Translations under genes and position numbers: made by a program
Shown here: positions 9,548 through 18,086 of the stretch, in pieces
Layout: each line of letters starts with the position of its first letter
Position numbering within the stretch: the stretch's first letter is position 1
Assembly (NCBI RefSeq): GCF_001182785.1
Contig: NZ_CP012100.1
Location: 62,001 to 126,000, forward strand
From: Bacillus thuringiensis
GTDB lineage: Bacteria > Bacillota > Bacilli > Bacillales > Bacillaceae_G
Length of the DNA: 64,000 bases
Direction: 5' to 3'
Notes under the pieces: model-generated
Database searches by the model: none
Told to the model about the DNA's origin: nothing
Seen by the model: only the letters and a program-made list of their open reading frames with translations

Positions 9548-9703
9548 TTAAATTTGTTGCGGTGCACCAACATCACTATATGAAGGAGCGGGATAATGTC
9601 CATGAGTAGCAAGTTGATCTGTTTTAGAAAACTGAGAAATTCCCACCGTTAACACCCCAATGAAAGCAATGCCAGATAATAATAAGCTGATTTTTTTCAT
9701 CAT
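9548..9703 (-). CDS. phr: Phr-type signal peptide precursor, 51 aa
   Basis: The start ATG overlaps the rap stop codon (ATGATGA arrangement), and GGAG lies 7 nt upstream inside rap, so the pair is translationally coupled. The product has a basic start (MMKKIS), a hydrophobic export segment (LLLSGIAFIGVLTVGI) and a short polar tail, ATHGHYPAPSYSDVGAPQQI. This is the standard Phr layout: export, proteolytic trimming to a 5-7 residue peptide, Opp re-import and inhibition of the cognate Rap. The mature peptide cannot be read from sequence; it probably lies in or near HGHYPAP. The eight-residue string THGHYPAP recurs in the repeat protein at 52156-52602. The terminator at 9506 ends the unit. Confidence 0.85.
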   Translation of the reverse strand: MMKKISLLLSGIAFIGVLTVGISQFSKTDQLATHGHYPAPSYSDVGAPQQI

Positions 9704-10815
9704 TTTAAGACTCCTTTTTCAATTAATTTTAGTCTTGCTTGATAACAAATATGGAAATAGTCACTTACCTTTTTGTGGTTCTCTAATTGTCTACATTTTG
9801 TGGCAAATAATTCAGCGTATTCGACAACATATTCCCATAACTCTTCTTTCTCAAAGTATAAGATTCCTTCTTGAATGATTTTTTCTAATTCTTCCAATGG
9901 AATGTTTTCGTTTAATCTTTTTAAAATAAAGAAGTGATGTAGATATTCTTCGTTATGGATTTCTCTGCAGATCTTTAATCCCTTAACAATGAGTTTGCTA
10001 GCCGTTGATTGTTCTCCTAATTTATAATGTTCCTTAGCTTGTAGGAAGATAGCCTTGAAGTGTGTAGGGATTTTCTCTGTTACTTCTGAAAGGTGACGAA
10101 TAGCTAAAGTAGACATACTTTGATCAGAGTACAGCCACCCCATAGTACTTTTTACGTATAACAAAGAATCTTCTGCCTTATTCTTTTGTAGTAAATCAAT
10201 TGCACTTTGTAAATATTCTTCAGCTTGTTCGTACTGTTTTAAATAGATGCAGCAACCACCTAACAAACTATTACAAAAGGCTGTTTTTACTTCATAGCCT
10301 TCATACTTTGAAAAGATTGCTCTCGATTTATTTGCGTATTCGATAGAAGCGAGCATGTTATAGGTATGGTGATAAAAAGTAGCAATTCTATAGTAGAATT
10401 CAGCGTGTTCAATTTCATCTGGTATGTCTACTAGTATCTTTTCTGCCAGTTTATAATGTTCCTCTGCCTCAGTATAATTTGATATAAAAGTGGAATGGAT
10501 GGATTTAAAAAAGTGATAATAGAAGCGTAGAAAATGGTCTGTAGGCATATCATAGTCACTAATGGCATCAAAGCTATTTTGTTGAATACCAAGGCTATCT
10601 GTTAAGACATTGTAACGGAATTCAAGTAGTGAGTAATATAGTAATAAATTTTGATCTTGATGTTCTTGATTTGGCTCAGTGCTTAATTTGCTGATTTTTT
10701 CATCAATTTTCTTTTTTAGATTAGTAGCTTTTATAACTTGTTGAGATAGCATAGATCGATACCAGTCGTTCAATAGAGCGGTTAACTGCTCATTTCCTTT
10801 TACTGAGACACTCAT
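9700..10815 (-). CDS. rap: Rap-family phosphatase/regulator (TPR), 371 aa
   Basis: The frame is open from 10854, but GGGGGCG sits 6 nt before an ATG at 10815, giving 371 residues, the normal Rap length. The N-terminal ~65 residues (LTALLNDWYRSMLSQQVIKA) match the Rap helical bundle that binds response regulators. The remainder is a TPR array (SNYTEAEEHYKLAEKILVDI, LLGGCCIYLKQYEQAEEYLQ) that would bind the Phr peptide. There is no DNA-binding domain, so it is not an NprR- or PlcR-type regulator. Rap proteins dephosphorylate Spo0F or block ComA-like regulators. The phr gene overlaps its 3' end. TGTCGAA, a Spo0A-box core, lies at 10944-10950. Confidence 0.92.
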   Translation of the reverse strand: MSVSVKGNEQLTALLNDWYRSMLSQQVIKATNLKKKIDEKISKLSTEPNQEHQDQNLLLYYSLLEFRYNVLTDSLGIQQNSFDAISDYDMPTDHFLRFYYHFFKSIHSTFISNYTEAEEHYKLAEKILVDIPDEIEHAEFYYRIATFYHHTYNMLASIEYANKSRAIFSKYEGYEVKTAFCNSLLGGCCIYLKQYEQAEEYLQSAIDLLQKNKAEDSLLYVKSTMGWLYSDQSMSTLAIRHLSEVTEKIPTHFKAIFLQAKEHYKLGEQSTASKLIVKGLKICREIHNEEYLHHFFILKRLNENIPLEELEKIIQEGILYFEKEELWEYVVEYAELFATKCRQLENHKKVSDYFHICYQARLKLIEKGVLK

Positions 10816-11176
10816 AATATACGCCCCCATCTTATAGAAATATCCTAATCCCATTTAATTATAAACATCATAACAAAATAGAAGAAAAAATGGAGTGATT
10901 TTACAATATTTTTCAAGAAAATTCATAAAAAACAATCAATTCGTGTCGAAAATACTTAGATTATAATACCAAAAGGTCACTAAAAAGATGATACGAATCC
11001 TCATACTTTCTATTAGGTGAACCAAGAAACTGTGATTGAAGATTTATGAAGTTTCGTTCTCTTAAAACGGATTAATTACGTATTAATTTTAAAATTATTT
11101 TATTTGGTACTATAATGTGTATCACAACGAAATGTCTAAACTTTGCGTATGTAAATAAGAAAAGAATAAAGAAAGC

Positions 11177-11214
11177 AAAGAAGAACTTGTAGGAATTCCT
11201 ACAAGTTCTTCTTT
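11177..11214. terminator. Perfect 38-nt palindrome, bidirectional terminator
   Basis: Seventeen-bp perfect arms (AAAGAAGAACTTGTAGG and its complement) flank AATT. A and T runs on both sides would allow termination in either direction. No gene is directly attached. Confidence 0.7.
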
Positions 11215-11492
11215 AGATAATGTAAAAAGGTGAAACAGACTATCTTATTATTCGTAATAGGGAAATTATCTAATTTATAGCTGGATTTCATTATATAACG
11301 GGTATCAACATTTAGAGTTTTGATGTTTGGAAATTATGTGATTTCAAAAAAAGATGTACTGTTTTGAAGGTTTGTTTTTATTTTTGATTAAAGACAAATT
11401 AAAGACTGGTAGGGGAAAAAGTTTATAAAAGAGAAAGTCTCCTTGACTTGTTCTAAAAAGATGATTCTAAAAGTTATTTGTGTATAGAATAA

Positions 11493-11672
11493 GTAAGTCA
11501 TGAATTCATCACCATTGGTGATAGTAAACATTCGGTTCAATATATTAGCAAGCAACTTGGTGGAATAGCTACAAGAAGGGGGAATTATAAAATTGTTAAA
11601 GCTCGGTATAATTCTAAAATATCAGATATAAATAGTGGAGTTTTTACCTTATTTACTTTTCGGGTAGGATAA
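11493..11672 (+). pseudogene. Start-less coding relic, about 59 codons
   Basis: An open frame between stops reads SHEFITIGDSKHSVQYISKQ and then YKIVKARYNSK, and ends FTFRVG. Composition and strand pattern look like real protein, but there is no start codon or ribosome site, so it would be a 3' fragment. The family is not recognised. Confidence 0.35.
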
Positions 11673-11807
11673 GTACAAAAAAATAGGGGGGTGTTTCTTT
11701 GGCCGAAGCTCTTTTGACAGGGATAGTTTTTTTCATAACTAGAACAAATAAATTAATAATCGCATATACTGTATTGTCGTTAAATCAAGGCATTATTTTC
11801 TCAGAAC

Positions 11808-11839
11808 AAAGGAATCACATATTTTTTAGTGATTCCTTT
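11808..11839 (+). terminator. Rho-independent terminator
   Basis: AAAGGAATCAC and GTGATTCCTTT form an 11-bp perfect stem, with T residues in the loop and after the stem. Confidence 0.65.
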
Positions 11840-12031
11840 ATTATACAGTATAAAGTCAATAATTTATTTAAAATATAACCGAAGAAATACAATCTTTGTG
11901 AATGGACGATTACATCATTCTAGGTATAGTAGGTTTATAATTTAGACTATAAAATTTAATGTGTCTGTTATTATTTTAGCCAAGAGGACTCCTTACTTAA
12001 GGAACTCACAGCAGGTATGAGTGAGAGTAAT

Positions 12032-13120
12032 TCAAAGCATGCAATATTGTTTAATTTGGCTAACACATAGATTTATCATCTCTGTACTGGTGTAAGAATT
12101 ATAATGCTTATACCAATCTATTGTATTTTCTAAAGTCTGTTGTAGGGACCATTTTGGCTGCCAATCAAGATTGAATTTTGCTTTGCTAATATCAAGGTTT
12201 AGTAAATTTGCTTCATGAAAATTTATTGGACCTATATTTTCTGCTGTCCAATCCCCGCCGCCCCAAATATCTAGTAAACTGGTCACTAATTTTTCTACTG
12301 GAACAATATTGCTAAGGGATGGTCCGAAGTTCCATGCTCCTGAATAAATGGTACCATTATTTATAATTTTTTCTGTAAGGAGTAAATACCCGCTTAAGGG
12401 TTCTAGTACATGTTGCCAGGGTCTAATAGCAGTAGGGTTTCTAATTATAATCTTTTTGTTTGACTCTAATGCTCGTATACAATCAGGAATAATTCTATCT
12501 ATTGACCAGTCACCGCCACCAATTACATTACCAGCTCGAACGCTTGCAATTATTTTCTTGTGATGAGAAAAGTTTTCTTCTGGAAAGTAAGAATTTCGAT
12601 AGGAAGAAATTAAAAGTTCGCAGCATCCTTTGCTTGAGCTATATATGTCATGGCCGCCCATAGGGTCAATTTCACGATAACCCCAAGGCCATTCTTTATT
12701 TTCATAGCACTTGTCACTTGTCACCATAATTCCTATTTTAGCTGATTCATGTAATCGAATTGCCTCAAGTACATTCATAGTTCCTACAACGTTTACCTCG
12801 TATGTTTCTCTAGGATATTCATATGAATACTTAACTAGAGGTTGGGCAGCTAAATGGAATACAATTTCAGGTTTATAATCTGTAAAAACCTTATTTAATT
12901 TATTAAAATCTCTAATGTCTCCACGGATATCAATTATATTATTTTGAAGGTTAGTAATGTTAAAGTTATCATTTTTATTTTTAGGATCCAATGAATATCC
13001 AATTACAGTAGCACCTAATTCATTTAACCATAGGGATAACCAAGAACCTTTAAAACCAGTATGTCCAGTAATTAAAATTGTCTTTCCGTAAAAAGCATCG
13101 TTAAAGTTTTGGTTTAACAA
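12032..13120 (-). CDS. rfbG: CDP-glucose 4,6-dehydratase
   Basis: The enzyme converts CDP-glucose to CDP-4-keto-6-deoxyglucose. It is an extended SDR of 362 aa, typical of RfbG (YfnG in B. subtilis). It has the Rossmann motif TGHTGFKGSW at 18-27, the RfbG signature FHLAAQPLVKYSY, a VTSDKCYEN segment and the catalytic YSSSK. Sugar-binding residues follow (IRPWQHVLEPLSGYL). It is the last gene of a four-gene minus-strand operon, 28 bp after the epimerase gene, with GGAGG upstream of its ATG. Together with RfbF it supplies a CDP-activated 6-deoxyhexose. No RfbH (3-dehydrase) gene is present, so a 3,6-dideoxy sugar is not expected. Confidence 0.93.
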   Translation of the reverse strand: MLNQNFNDAFYGKTILITGHTGFKGSWLSLWLNELGATVIGYSLDPKNKNDNFNITNLQNNIIDIRGDIRDFNKLNKVFTDYKPEIVFHLAAQPLVKYSYEYPRETYEVNVVGTMNVLEAIRLHESAKIGIMVTSDKCYENKEWPWGYREIDPMGGHDIYSSSKGCCELLISSYRNSYFPEENFSHHKKIIASVRAGNVIGGGDWSIDRIIPDCIRALESNKKIIIRNPTAIRPWQHVLEPLSGYLLLTEKIINNGTIYSGAWNFGPSLSNIVPVEKLVTSLLDIWGGGDWTAENIGPINFHEANLLNLDISKAKFNLDWQPKWSLQQTLENTIDWYKHYNSYTSTEMINLCVSQIKQYCML

Positions 13121-13148
13121 TTAATCCACCTCCTTTAGTACCCTATTT

Positions 13149-14108
13149 TTAGGGGGTTAGGTATAAATGTTTATTATTTTTATACCAATTAACTGTTTTT
13201 ATAATTCCTTCTTCAATATTAATTTTAGGTTCCCAGGAAAGAGAGTTTTTTATTTTTTGGACATCTGCTTCAGGAACCCATCTTTCATTTGTTCTAGAGG
13301 AAATTGCACCGTAATTTGGTCTGGAATTGGTTTTCAAATGTTTGAATAATAATTCTACATAATGTTTTAAGGGGTGAATAGTGCCGCTCCCAATATTGAA
13401 AATTTCATTTTGTACAGTAGTATTTTCTACTGCTAGGATACAGGCATCTATTATATTTTCTATATAACAATAATCTCTTAATTGATTACATAAAGTTAAA
13501 TTTACTTCTTTGTTTTGTAATACTTGCAAGATTATATAGCTAAAAATTTTATGTGGCTCCTCGCCTTCTCCGAATATGCCAAAAGGTCTTAATGTTATAA
13601 GATTAATGCTGTTTTCGCTAGCAATTTGATGGGCGAGTATAGTAGCAGCAGCTTTGGTACTTCCATAGATATCTACAGGGTTTAGTAACATATTTTCATG
13701 AATAGGTTCCATCTTGTTACCGTATTCAGAACTACTCCCAAAATTGATGATTTTTTTACAATTCACAAATTTTGCTGCTTGAATAATGTTACAAGTCCCT
13801 AAAACATTTGTTTCTATAGCGTGGATGTAATCTGTATGGGCAGAATTTACACCATAGGCTGCTAGGTGAAAGATATAATCGGGATTAATTTTCTTTATTG
13901 CATCTTGAACTTGCTTTTTATCTCGTATATCTATTTCATAGGTTTCAATATATTTTAGAACATCCTTTAGTCTCCAACAGTTTGATGGTGTTCTTATAAA
14001 AAGAACAATTTTTGCTTGTAAATTTAAAAGTCTTCGTGCCAAGTGAGAACCAATAAAACCGTATCCACCAGTAATAAGGAAAGTTTTATTTTTAAATGAA
14101 GTAATCAT
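13149..14108 (-). CDS. NAD-dependent sugar epimerase/reductase (extended SDR)
   Basis: This 319-aa protein has the Rossmann motif TGGYGFIGSHLARRLL near residue 13, a FHLAAYGVN segment, GSSSEYG and the catalytic YGSTK, followed by LRPFGIFGEGEEPHKIF. It fits the extended-SDR epimerase/dehydratase group. Because it lies between rfbF and rfbG and shares their operon, it most likely reduces or epimerises CDP-4-keto-6-deoxyglucose to the final CDP-6-deoxyhexose, as CDP-abequose/paratose synthase-type enzymes do. The exact product cannot be read from sequence. The gene is 82 bp downstream of the glycosyltransferase gene. Confidence 0.8.
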   Translation of the reverse strand: MITSFKNKTFLITGGYGFIGSHLARRLLNLQAKIVLFIRTPSNCWRLKDVLKYIETYEIDIRDKKQVQDAIKKINPDYIFHLAAYGVNSAHTDYIHAIETNVLGTCNIIQAAKFVNCKKIINFGSSSEYGNKMEPIHENMLLNPVDIYGSTKAAATILAHQIASENSINLITLRPFGIFGEGEEPHKIFSYIILQVLQNKEVNLTLCNQLRDYCYIENIIDACILAVENTTVQNEIFNIGSGTIHPLKHYVELLFKHLKTNSRPNYGAISSRTNERWVPEADVQKIKNSLSWEPKINIEEGIIKTVNWYKNNKHLYLTP

Positions 14109-14190
14109 AGTGATAATCTATCCTTTATTAAGATATATTTTTAGTTGCTGGAATAAATAGATTTATTTTTTAATAAGGAAAGTATCAGTC

Positions 14191-16260
14191 TTAATTGTGA
14201 TGAGGTGAGGGGTATTTAAAATAATTTTTTATTGTTGCTGTATCAATTTGGTCAGCAAATAAAGAGGAGGGAGATTTTTGAAAAGTATTATGAAGGGTAT
14301 GACATGTCTTGTTCAATTGTTCAATATAAGGAATGTATATATAATCTAAAACTGCTGGAGGTAATTCTAAAGTTTCTTGTTTCCATAAATCGAACTCATT
14401 TGGATTAATAATTTGCATACTTCCAAAATGAAAAGCAATTAATTCATCTTGATCAATAAAAACTTTGTTATCTGTTTTGGATATAGAACTGCTATTTAAA
14501 ATGACATTCCAAGGTGCTGCATCAATACCTTTATGAGTCATGATTTTTATATTAGAAAAGATGTTAGGAATATGATTTAAATATTTTTGGTCACCCCATC
14601 TATTCATTTCAACATCATAATGATTATTGCAATATTCTAGGCATTTATCTTTCCACCATGTTAAAATCTCTTTACTATTTTGATCGTTTTTGAAGCCTAC
14701 TAAACCAGCTTGGTATATACCGTGTATGTTTTCAATTTCAGTAGAGCTTCTTTGAGGGCAAAGGAATACAGAGTATTTCCACCATTCATCAAGAATGATA
14801 TTAGGTGCTGTAAAGAAATACATATCAGCATCACAATATATAATGTGATCAACTTCCGGATAAAGACTCAGGACATGTAGACATAGGGGTGCTTTTAATG
14901 TCCAACAATATTCTTGTAAACTTCTATCATTTTTTATACTGAGGAGTTCATGATTTTCAATATCTTTTACCGGAATTAGTATAGCGTGCTGTAATTTTAA
15001 TTTCTTTAATATTTGATAAGTTAAATCATCCATACAACAGATCCATACAGTAAATTTGGCGTTGAAATTTTCTAAGGAATAATAAGAGGTCAATCCTTGA
15101 ATTAATCGTTCTTTACTTATAATCATTGAAAAATTCATAAAATGATTGGATTGATTCATTTTTCTTCTTAATTGTGAATCTTTATATAAGGTTTGAGCTT
15201 TATTTATATCTTTTTTACTTAAAAATTGTTTAGTATCTTTATTGAATTTATCTTTTAATTGATTTAAAACAAATTGAATTCTTTCTAAATAAGGAGTGTA
15301 AATATGGTTTAATATATTATTGGGTATTGAAATTGCTCCCAAAGACCAAAGATCAAAATCATTTTCAGTAAAGATAGTAATACATGCAAAATGATAAACA
15401 ACTAGTTTGTCGTTTTCAATAAATATATCGTTTTTAGTCTTGTCAATTTTATAATCGTTATTATATATACAGTTCCAAGGTGCAGCATTTATACCTAAGT
15501 TATTTGAAATTTTTACTTTTGGAAAATATATAGGGATATAATCTAAATACTTTTGGTCTCCAAATTTCCCCTCCTCAGCCTCGGCACTGCACCAATCTAG
15601 ACATTTATTTTTCCACCATCTTACACTTTTTAGTCCATAGAGATCATTCTTAAATCCAATTAGACCAGCCTGATATTTTCCATACATTTTTTCTACCCAA
15701 TCACGATCTCTTTGGGGGGTAAGAAAAATAGAGTATTCACCCCATTCTTCAAAAATAATATTAGGATCAGAGAAAAAGCATAAATCACCATCACAATATA
15801 GAATAGATGGTAAATCATAATTGACCAATAAATATTCTATCAAGACAGATTTTAAAGTCCAACAATATTCATTTACTTTTCTTTTTCTCTTAATTGCTTT
15901 TAGTTCACTATCTTCTAATTCTTCAACTTGTAAAAGGTTTACATTAATTAAATTCATTGCTTTTAATAGTGAATATGCAGAAGGGTCTATACAACAAATC
16001 CACAATGTAAATTTTTCTGAGTACTGCATTAATGATTGCTGTAAAGCAATGATTTTCAAGACATATTCACTACCTACAATGACACAGAAATGATTATTTA
16101 GATCATGTTGTTGATTATAGAATTGGGGATTAATTCTTTTTTGAGTATTTTTTTTGGAAAGATTTGAAGCTTTAATTCCTGTTGAAAGCGGGTTAACTAT
16201 TTTCTCATTAGAGGGGATATACAATCGAGGTAAACTTATTTTTTTATCATTAGAGTTCAA
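14191..16260 (-). CDS. Tandem-domain glycosyltransferase, 689 aa
   Basis: The protein contains two homologous ~265-residue GT-A modules, at about 58-320 and 375-640. Each has the same landmarks in order: FxxWICC, EYCWTLK, a DxD motif (YCDGD at 156-159, YCDAD at 476-479), YQAGLxGFKND, WWKxKCL, GDQKYL and AAPWN. Both DxD sites look intact, so both modules may bind a nucleotide sugar. Likeness is to putative nucleotide-diphospho-sugar transferases of the GT8/GT77 kind. Residues 1-57 are unrelated and probably disordered. It lies 20 bp after rfbF and likely uses the CDP-6-deoxyhexose made by its neighbours, or adds two linked sugars. Confidence 0.8.
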   Translation of the reverse strand: MNSNDKKISLPRLYIPSNEKIVNPLSTGIKASNLSKKNTQKRINPQFYNQQHDLNNHFCVIVGSEYVLKIIALQQSLMQYSEKFTLWICCIDPSAYSLLKAMNLINVNLLQVEELEDSELKAIKRKRKVNEYCWTLKSVLIEYLLVNYDLPSILYCDGDLCFFSDPNIIFEEWGEYSIFLTPQRDRDWVEKMYGKYQAGLIGFKNDLYGLKSVRWWKNKCLDWCSAEAEEGKFGDQKYLDYIPIYFPKVKISNNLGINAAPWNCIYNNDYKIDKTKNDIFIENDKLVVYHFACITIFTENDFDLWSLGAISIPNNILNHIYTPYLERIQFVLNQLKDKFNKDTKQFLSKKDINKAQTLYKDSQLRRKMNQSNHFMNFSMIISKERLIQGLTSYYSLENFNAKFTVWICCMDDLTYQILKKLKLQHAILIPVKDIENHELLSIKNDRSLQEYCWTLKAPLCLHVLSLYPEVDHIIYCDADMYFFTAPNIILDEWWKYSVFLCPQRSSTEIENIHGIYQAGLVGFKNDQNSKEILTWWKDKCLEYCNNHYDVEMNRWGDQKYLNHIPNIFSNIKIMTHKGIDAAPWNVILNSSSISKTDNKVFIDQDELIAFHFGSMQIINPNEFDLWKQETLELPPAVLDYIYIPYIEQLNKTCHTLHNTFQKSPSSLFADQIDTATIKNYFKYPSPHHN

Positions 16261-16280
16261 CGCTTATTCAGTCCTCTCCA

Positions 16281-17030
16281 CTAAAATTTATTAGGATTCC
16301 AACTTTCATCTACAGTTTTTAAATCTTTAGGTGTATCGACACTAGCCCAAAAGTCATTGTGTTCATAGACTGCGAGCTCATTGTCTTTTATTAAATTGCG
16401 AAGAGGATCTTCTTCTAGAACACAATCATCACTATTACCTAAATAATCAAATATTTCTTTGTTAAATACAAAAAAACCGCCATTAATTACTTCATCAAGT
16501 AATGGTTTTTCTTTAAAATCAATAGCAATTCCATCTTCGACCGCCAACAGACCATATTGACTATTTTTTTTAATGCCAGTTAATGTAGCAATTTTTCCTT
16601 TTTCTTTATGGAATGATATGAGTTGATCAATATCTATATTGGCTAATCCATCGCCATAAGTTAATAAAAATGTTTCCCCCTGTACAAAGGGTTCAAGTTT
16701 TTTTAGTCTTGCTCCGGTCATTGTATCAATTCCTGTATCTATAAAATGTATATTCCAATTTTCTAATTCCTGAAGTAGCGTATATTGACTGGTCTTAAAA
16801 TTTAAACTAAAGTCATTTTCTTTCCAGCTAAAGTCCATAAAATATTCTTTAATTTTCTCACCTTTATATCCTAAGGGCAAAATGAAATCAGAATGTCCAT
16901 ATTTTCTATACCAATTCATTATATGCAAGAGGAGAGGCTTTCCTTGAACTCGAACTAATGGTTTGGGAATGTCCTCTAAAATTCCTTGCATCCGGAGCCC
17001 TTTTCCACCACACAAAATTATGACTTTCAT
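16281..17030 (-). CDS. rfbF: Glucose-1-phosphate cytidylyltransferase
   Basis: RfbF condenses CTP and glucose-1-phosphate to CDP-glucose, the first step of CDP-deoxyhexose synthesis. The 249-aa protein has the nucleotidyltransferase signature (ILCGGKGLRM, then IPKPLVRVQGKPLLLHIM), GARLKKL, the metal-binding LLTYGDGLANID, and NGGFFVFNKEIFDYL. Length and motif order match RfbF/YfnH. It is the first gene of the operon: AGAGGAAGG precedes the ATG and a sigma-K-type promoter is centred 40-60 bp upstream. B. subtilis has a comparable yfnH-yfnG pair in its spore crust polysaccharide operon. Confidence 0.93.
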   Translation of the reverse strand: MKVIILCGGKGLRMQGILEDIPKPLVRVQGKPLLLHIMNWYRKYGHSDFILPLGYKGEKIKEYFMDFSWKENDFSLNFKTSQYTLLQELENWNIHFIDTGIDTMTGARLKKLEPFVQGETFLLTYGDGLANIDIDQLISFHKEKGKIATLTGIKKNSQYGLLAVEDGIAIDFKEKPLLDEVINGGFFVFNKEIFDYLGNSDDCVLEEDPLRNLIKDNELAVYEHNDFWASVDTPKDLKTVDESWNPNKF

Positions 17031-17067
17031 AGATTTATTTCCTTCCTCTCTATATATTTTACTAATT

Positions 17068-17095
17068 TAAACTATGTAGTTTGTTTGATAAATGT
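17068..17095 (-). promoter_or_regulatory. Sigma-K-type promoter of the rfbF operon
   Basis: Read on the minus strand, AC (17095-17094) is followed after 17 nt by CATAGTTTA (17076-17068). This is an exact match to the sigma-K -10 pattern CATAnnnTA, with the usual short -35 AC. Transcription would start about 30 nt before rfbF. It implies late mother-cell expression and a spore-surface destination for the sugar. Confidence 0.6.
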
Positions 17096-17502
17096 ATACA
17101 CGGTTGTACCATAATGACAATCAACTAAAAAATATATGTTAGATTTATAGTTAAAATGCTGATTAAACGTGAAGAATACGCACTGTAGTTTCTCATCAAT
17201 TTTATGTAAATTAGATTATTTTAAAATCAATTCTTTAGTTTATTTAATACTAATGAAAGAAATTGCTTGTTCGTAAGATAAAAGAAGGGGAGGGAAATCA
17301 AGAGAATTGAAGAAGCTTATAATTAAAAATCTAAGAAGATAAAATTATACTGAAAATAAGATGAAGTATGGATGTAAGTAGTCGTTAACATATTAAATAG
17401 GAAGAACATGCTGATTGTAAAAATGATTTTAAAGAAATTAGCAGAAGAATAGCGAAGGAAATTAACTATTTAAAGGAAAAGTAAACAAATATTCCATTTT
17501 AC
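17096..17502. other. Intergenic stretch between the rfb operon and the IS
   Basis: I see no gene with a start and ribosome site. A short coding-like run near 17400-17485 (reading like EEHADCKNDFKEISRRIAKE) has no start codon and may be a relic. Confidence 0.35.
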
Positions 17503-17679
17503 AGCCCTTCCCGAACGAGAAAGCCCCTCGCCTTTAGGCATGGGATGAAAGTGAGGTTGGATAAGGAGTGCACTAAAAACCGCAAGGTTTGTGGCACTCT
17601 AAGTATCCAAAATGTTGGTATCTTTTATTTTTTCATCTTTCGTGTTGCAGTTTTGTTATCCAACTGATACGATGCGAAC

Positions 17680-18081
17680 ATGATGAATGATTATAGAAGA
17701 ACCAAAACAACCGTGTCATTAATTAACTATCATTTTGTGTTTTGCCCGCGATACAGAAGAAAGATTTTTCTTAACACAAAAGTAGAAGAACGTTTCAAGG
17801 AGTTGGTTCAAGAAATATGCGGAGAATTGGATATTTCTATTGTTGCAATGGAATGCGACAAAGACCACGTTCACTTGTTCTTAAATACACCACCAACACT
17901 TAGTCCTGCTGATACAATGGCAAAAATTAAAGGAGTGACATCAAAACGTTTGAGAGAAGAGTTTCCACATCTTCAACACTTGCCGAGCCTATGGACGCGT
18001 TCTTATTTTGTTTCTACTGCTGGAAGTGTATCAAGTGAGATAATAAAACATTATGTTGAAAATCAAAAAACGAGGGGGTGA
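17680..18081 (+). CDS. tnpA: IS200/IS605 TnpA transposase (Y1 HUH)
   Basis: TnpA cuts and joins single-stranded element ends. This 133-aa copy is full length for the family. It has the metal-binding HUH motif H63-V-H65 in DKDHVHLFL, the conserved NYHFVFCPRYRR start, and the catalytic tyrosine Y125 in IIKHYVENQ. WTRSYFVSTAG completes the fold. It therefore looks active. It begins 177 bp inside the left end, with only a weak ribosome site, and is followed 5 bp later by the tnpB start. Confidence 0.93.
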   Translation: MMNDYRRTKTTVSLINYHFVFCPRYRRKIFLNTKVEERFKELVQEICGELDISIVAMECDKDHVHLFLNTPPTLSPADTMAKIKGVTSKRLREEFPHLQHLPSLWTRSYFVSTAGSVSSEIIKHYVENQKTRG

Positions 18082-18086
18082 AACTT

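Larger units (their letters stand above)
10816..12031. other. Intergenic stretch upstream of rap with terminators and a coding relic
   Basis: The right-hand neighbour of rap holds its promoter region (10816-11000), including TGTCGAA at 10944-10950. Then come the palindromic terminator at 11177-11214, a start-less coding relic at 11493-11672, and a second terminator at 11808-11839. A 58-codon TTG frame from 11699 has AGGGGGG upstream, but it runs through the 11808 terminator. I do not call it. Confidence 0.5.

Noticed and set aside
11699..11875. 58-codon TTG frame with AGGGGGG upstream
   Set aside because: It reads through the strong terminator hairpin at 11808-11839 and its translation is low-complexity; the G run alone is not enough.
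12032..17030. CDP-3,6-dideoxyhexose pathway
   Set aside because: No gene for the RfbH 3-dehydrase or its reductase is present, so only a 6-deoxy sugar can be supported.
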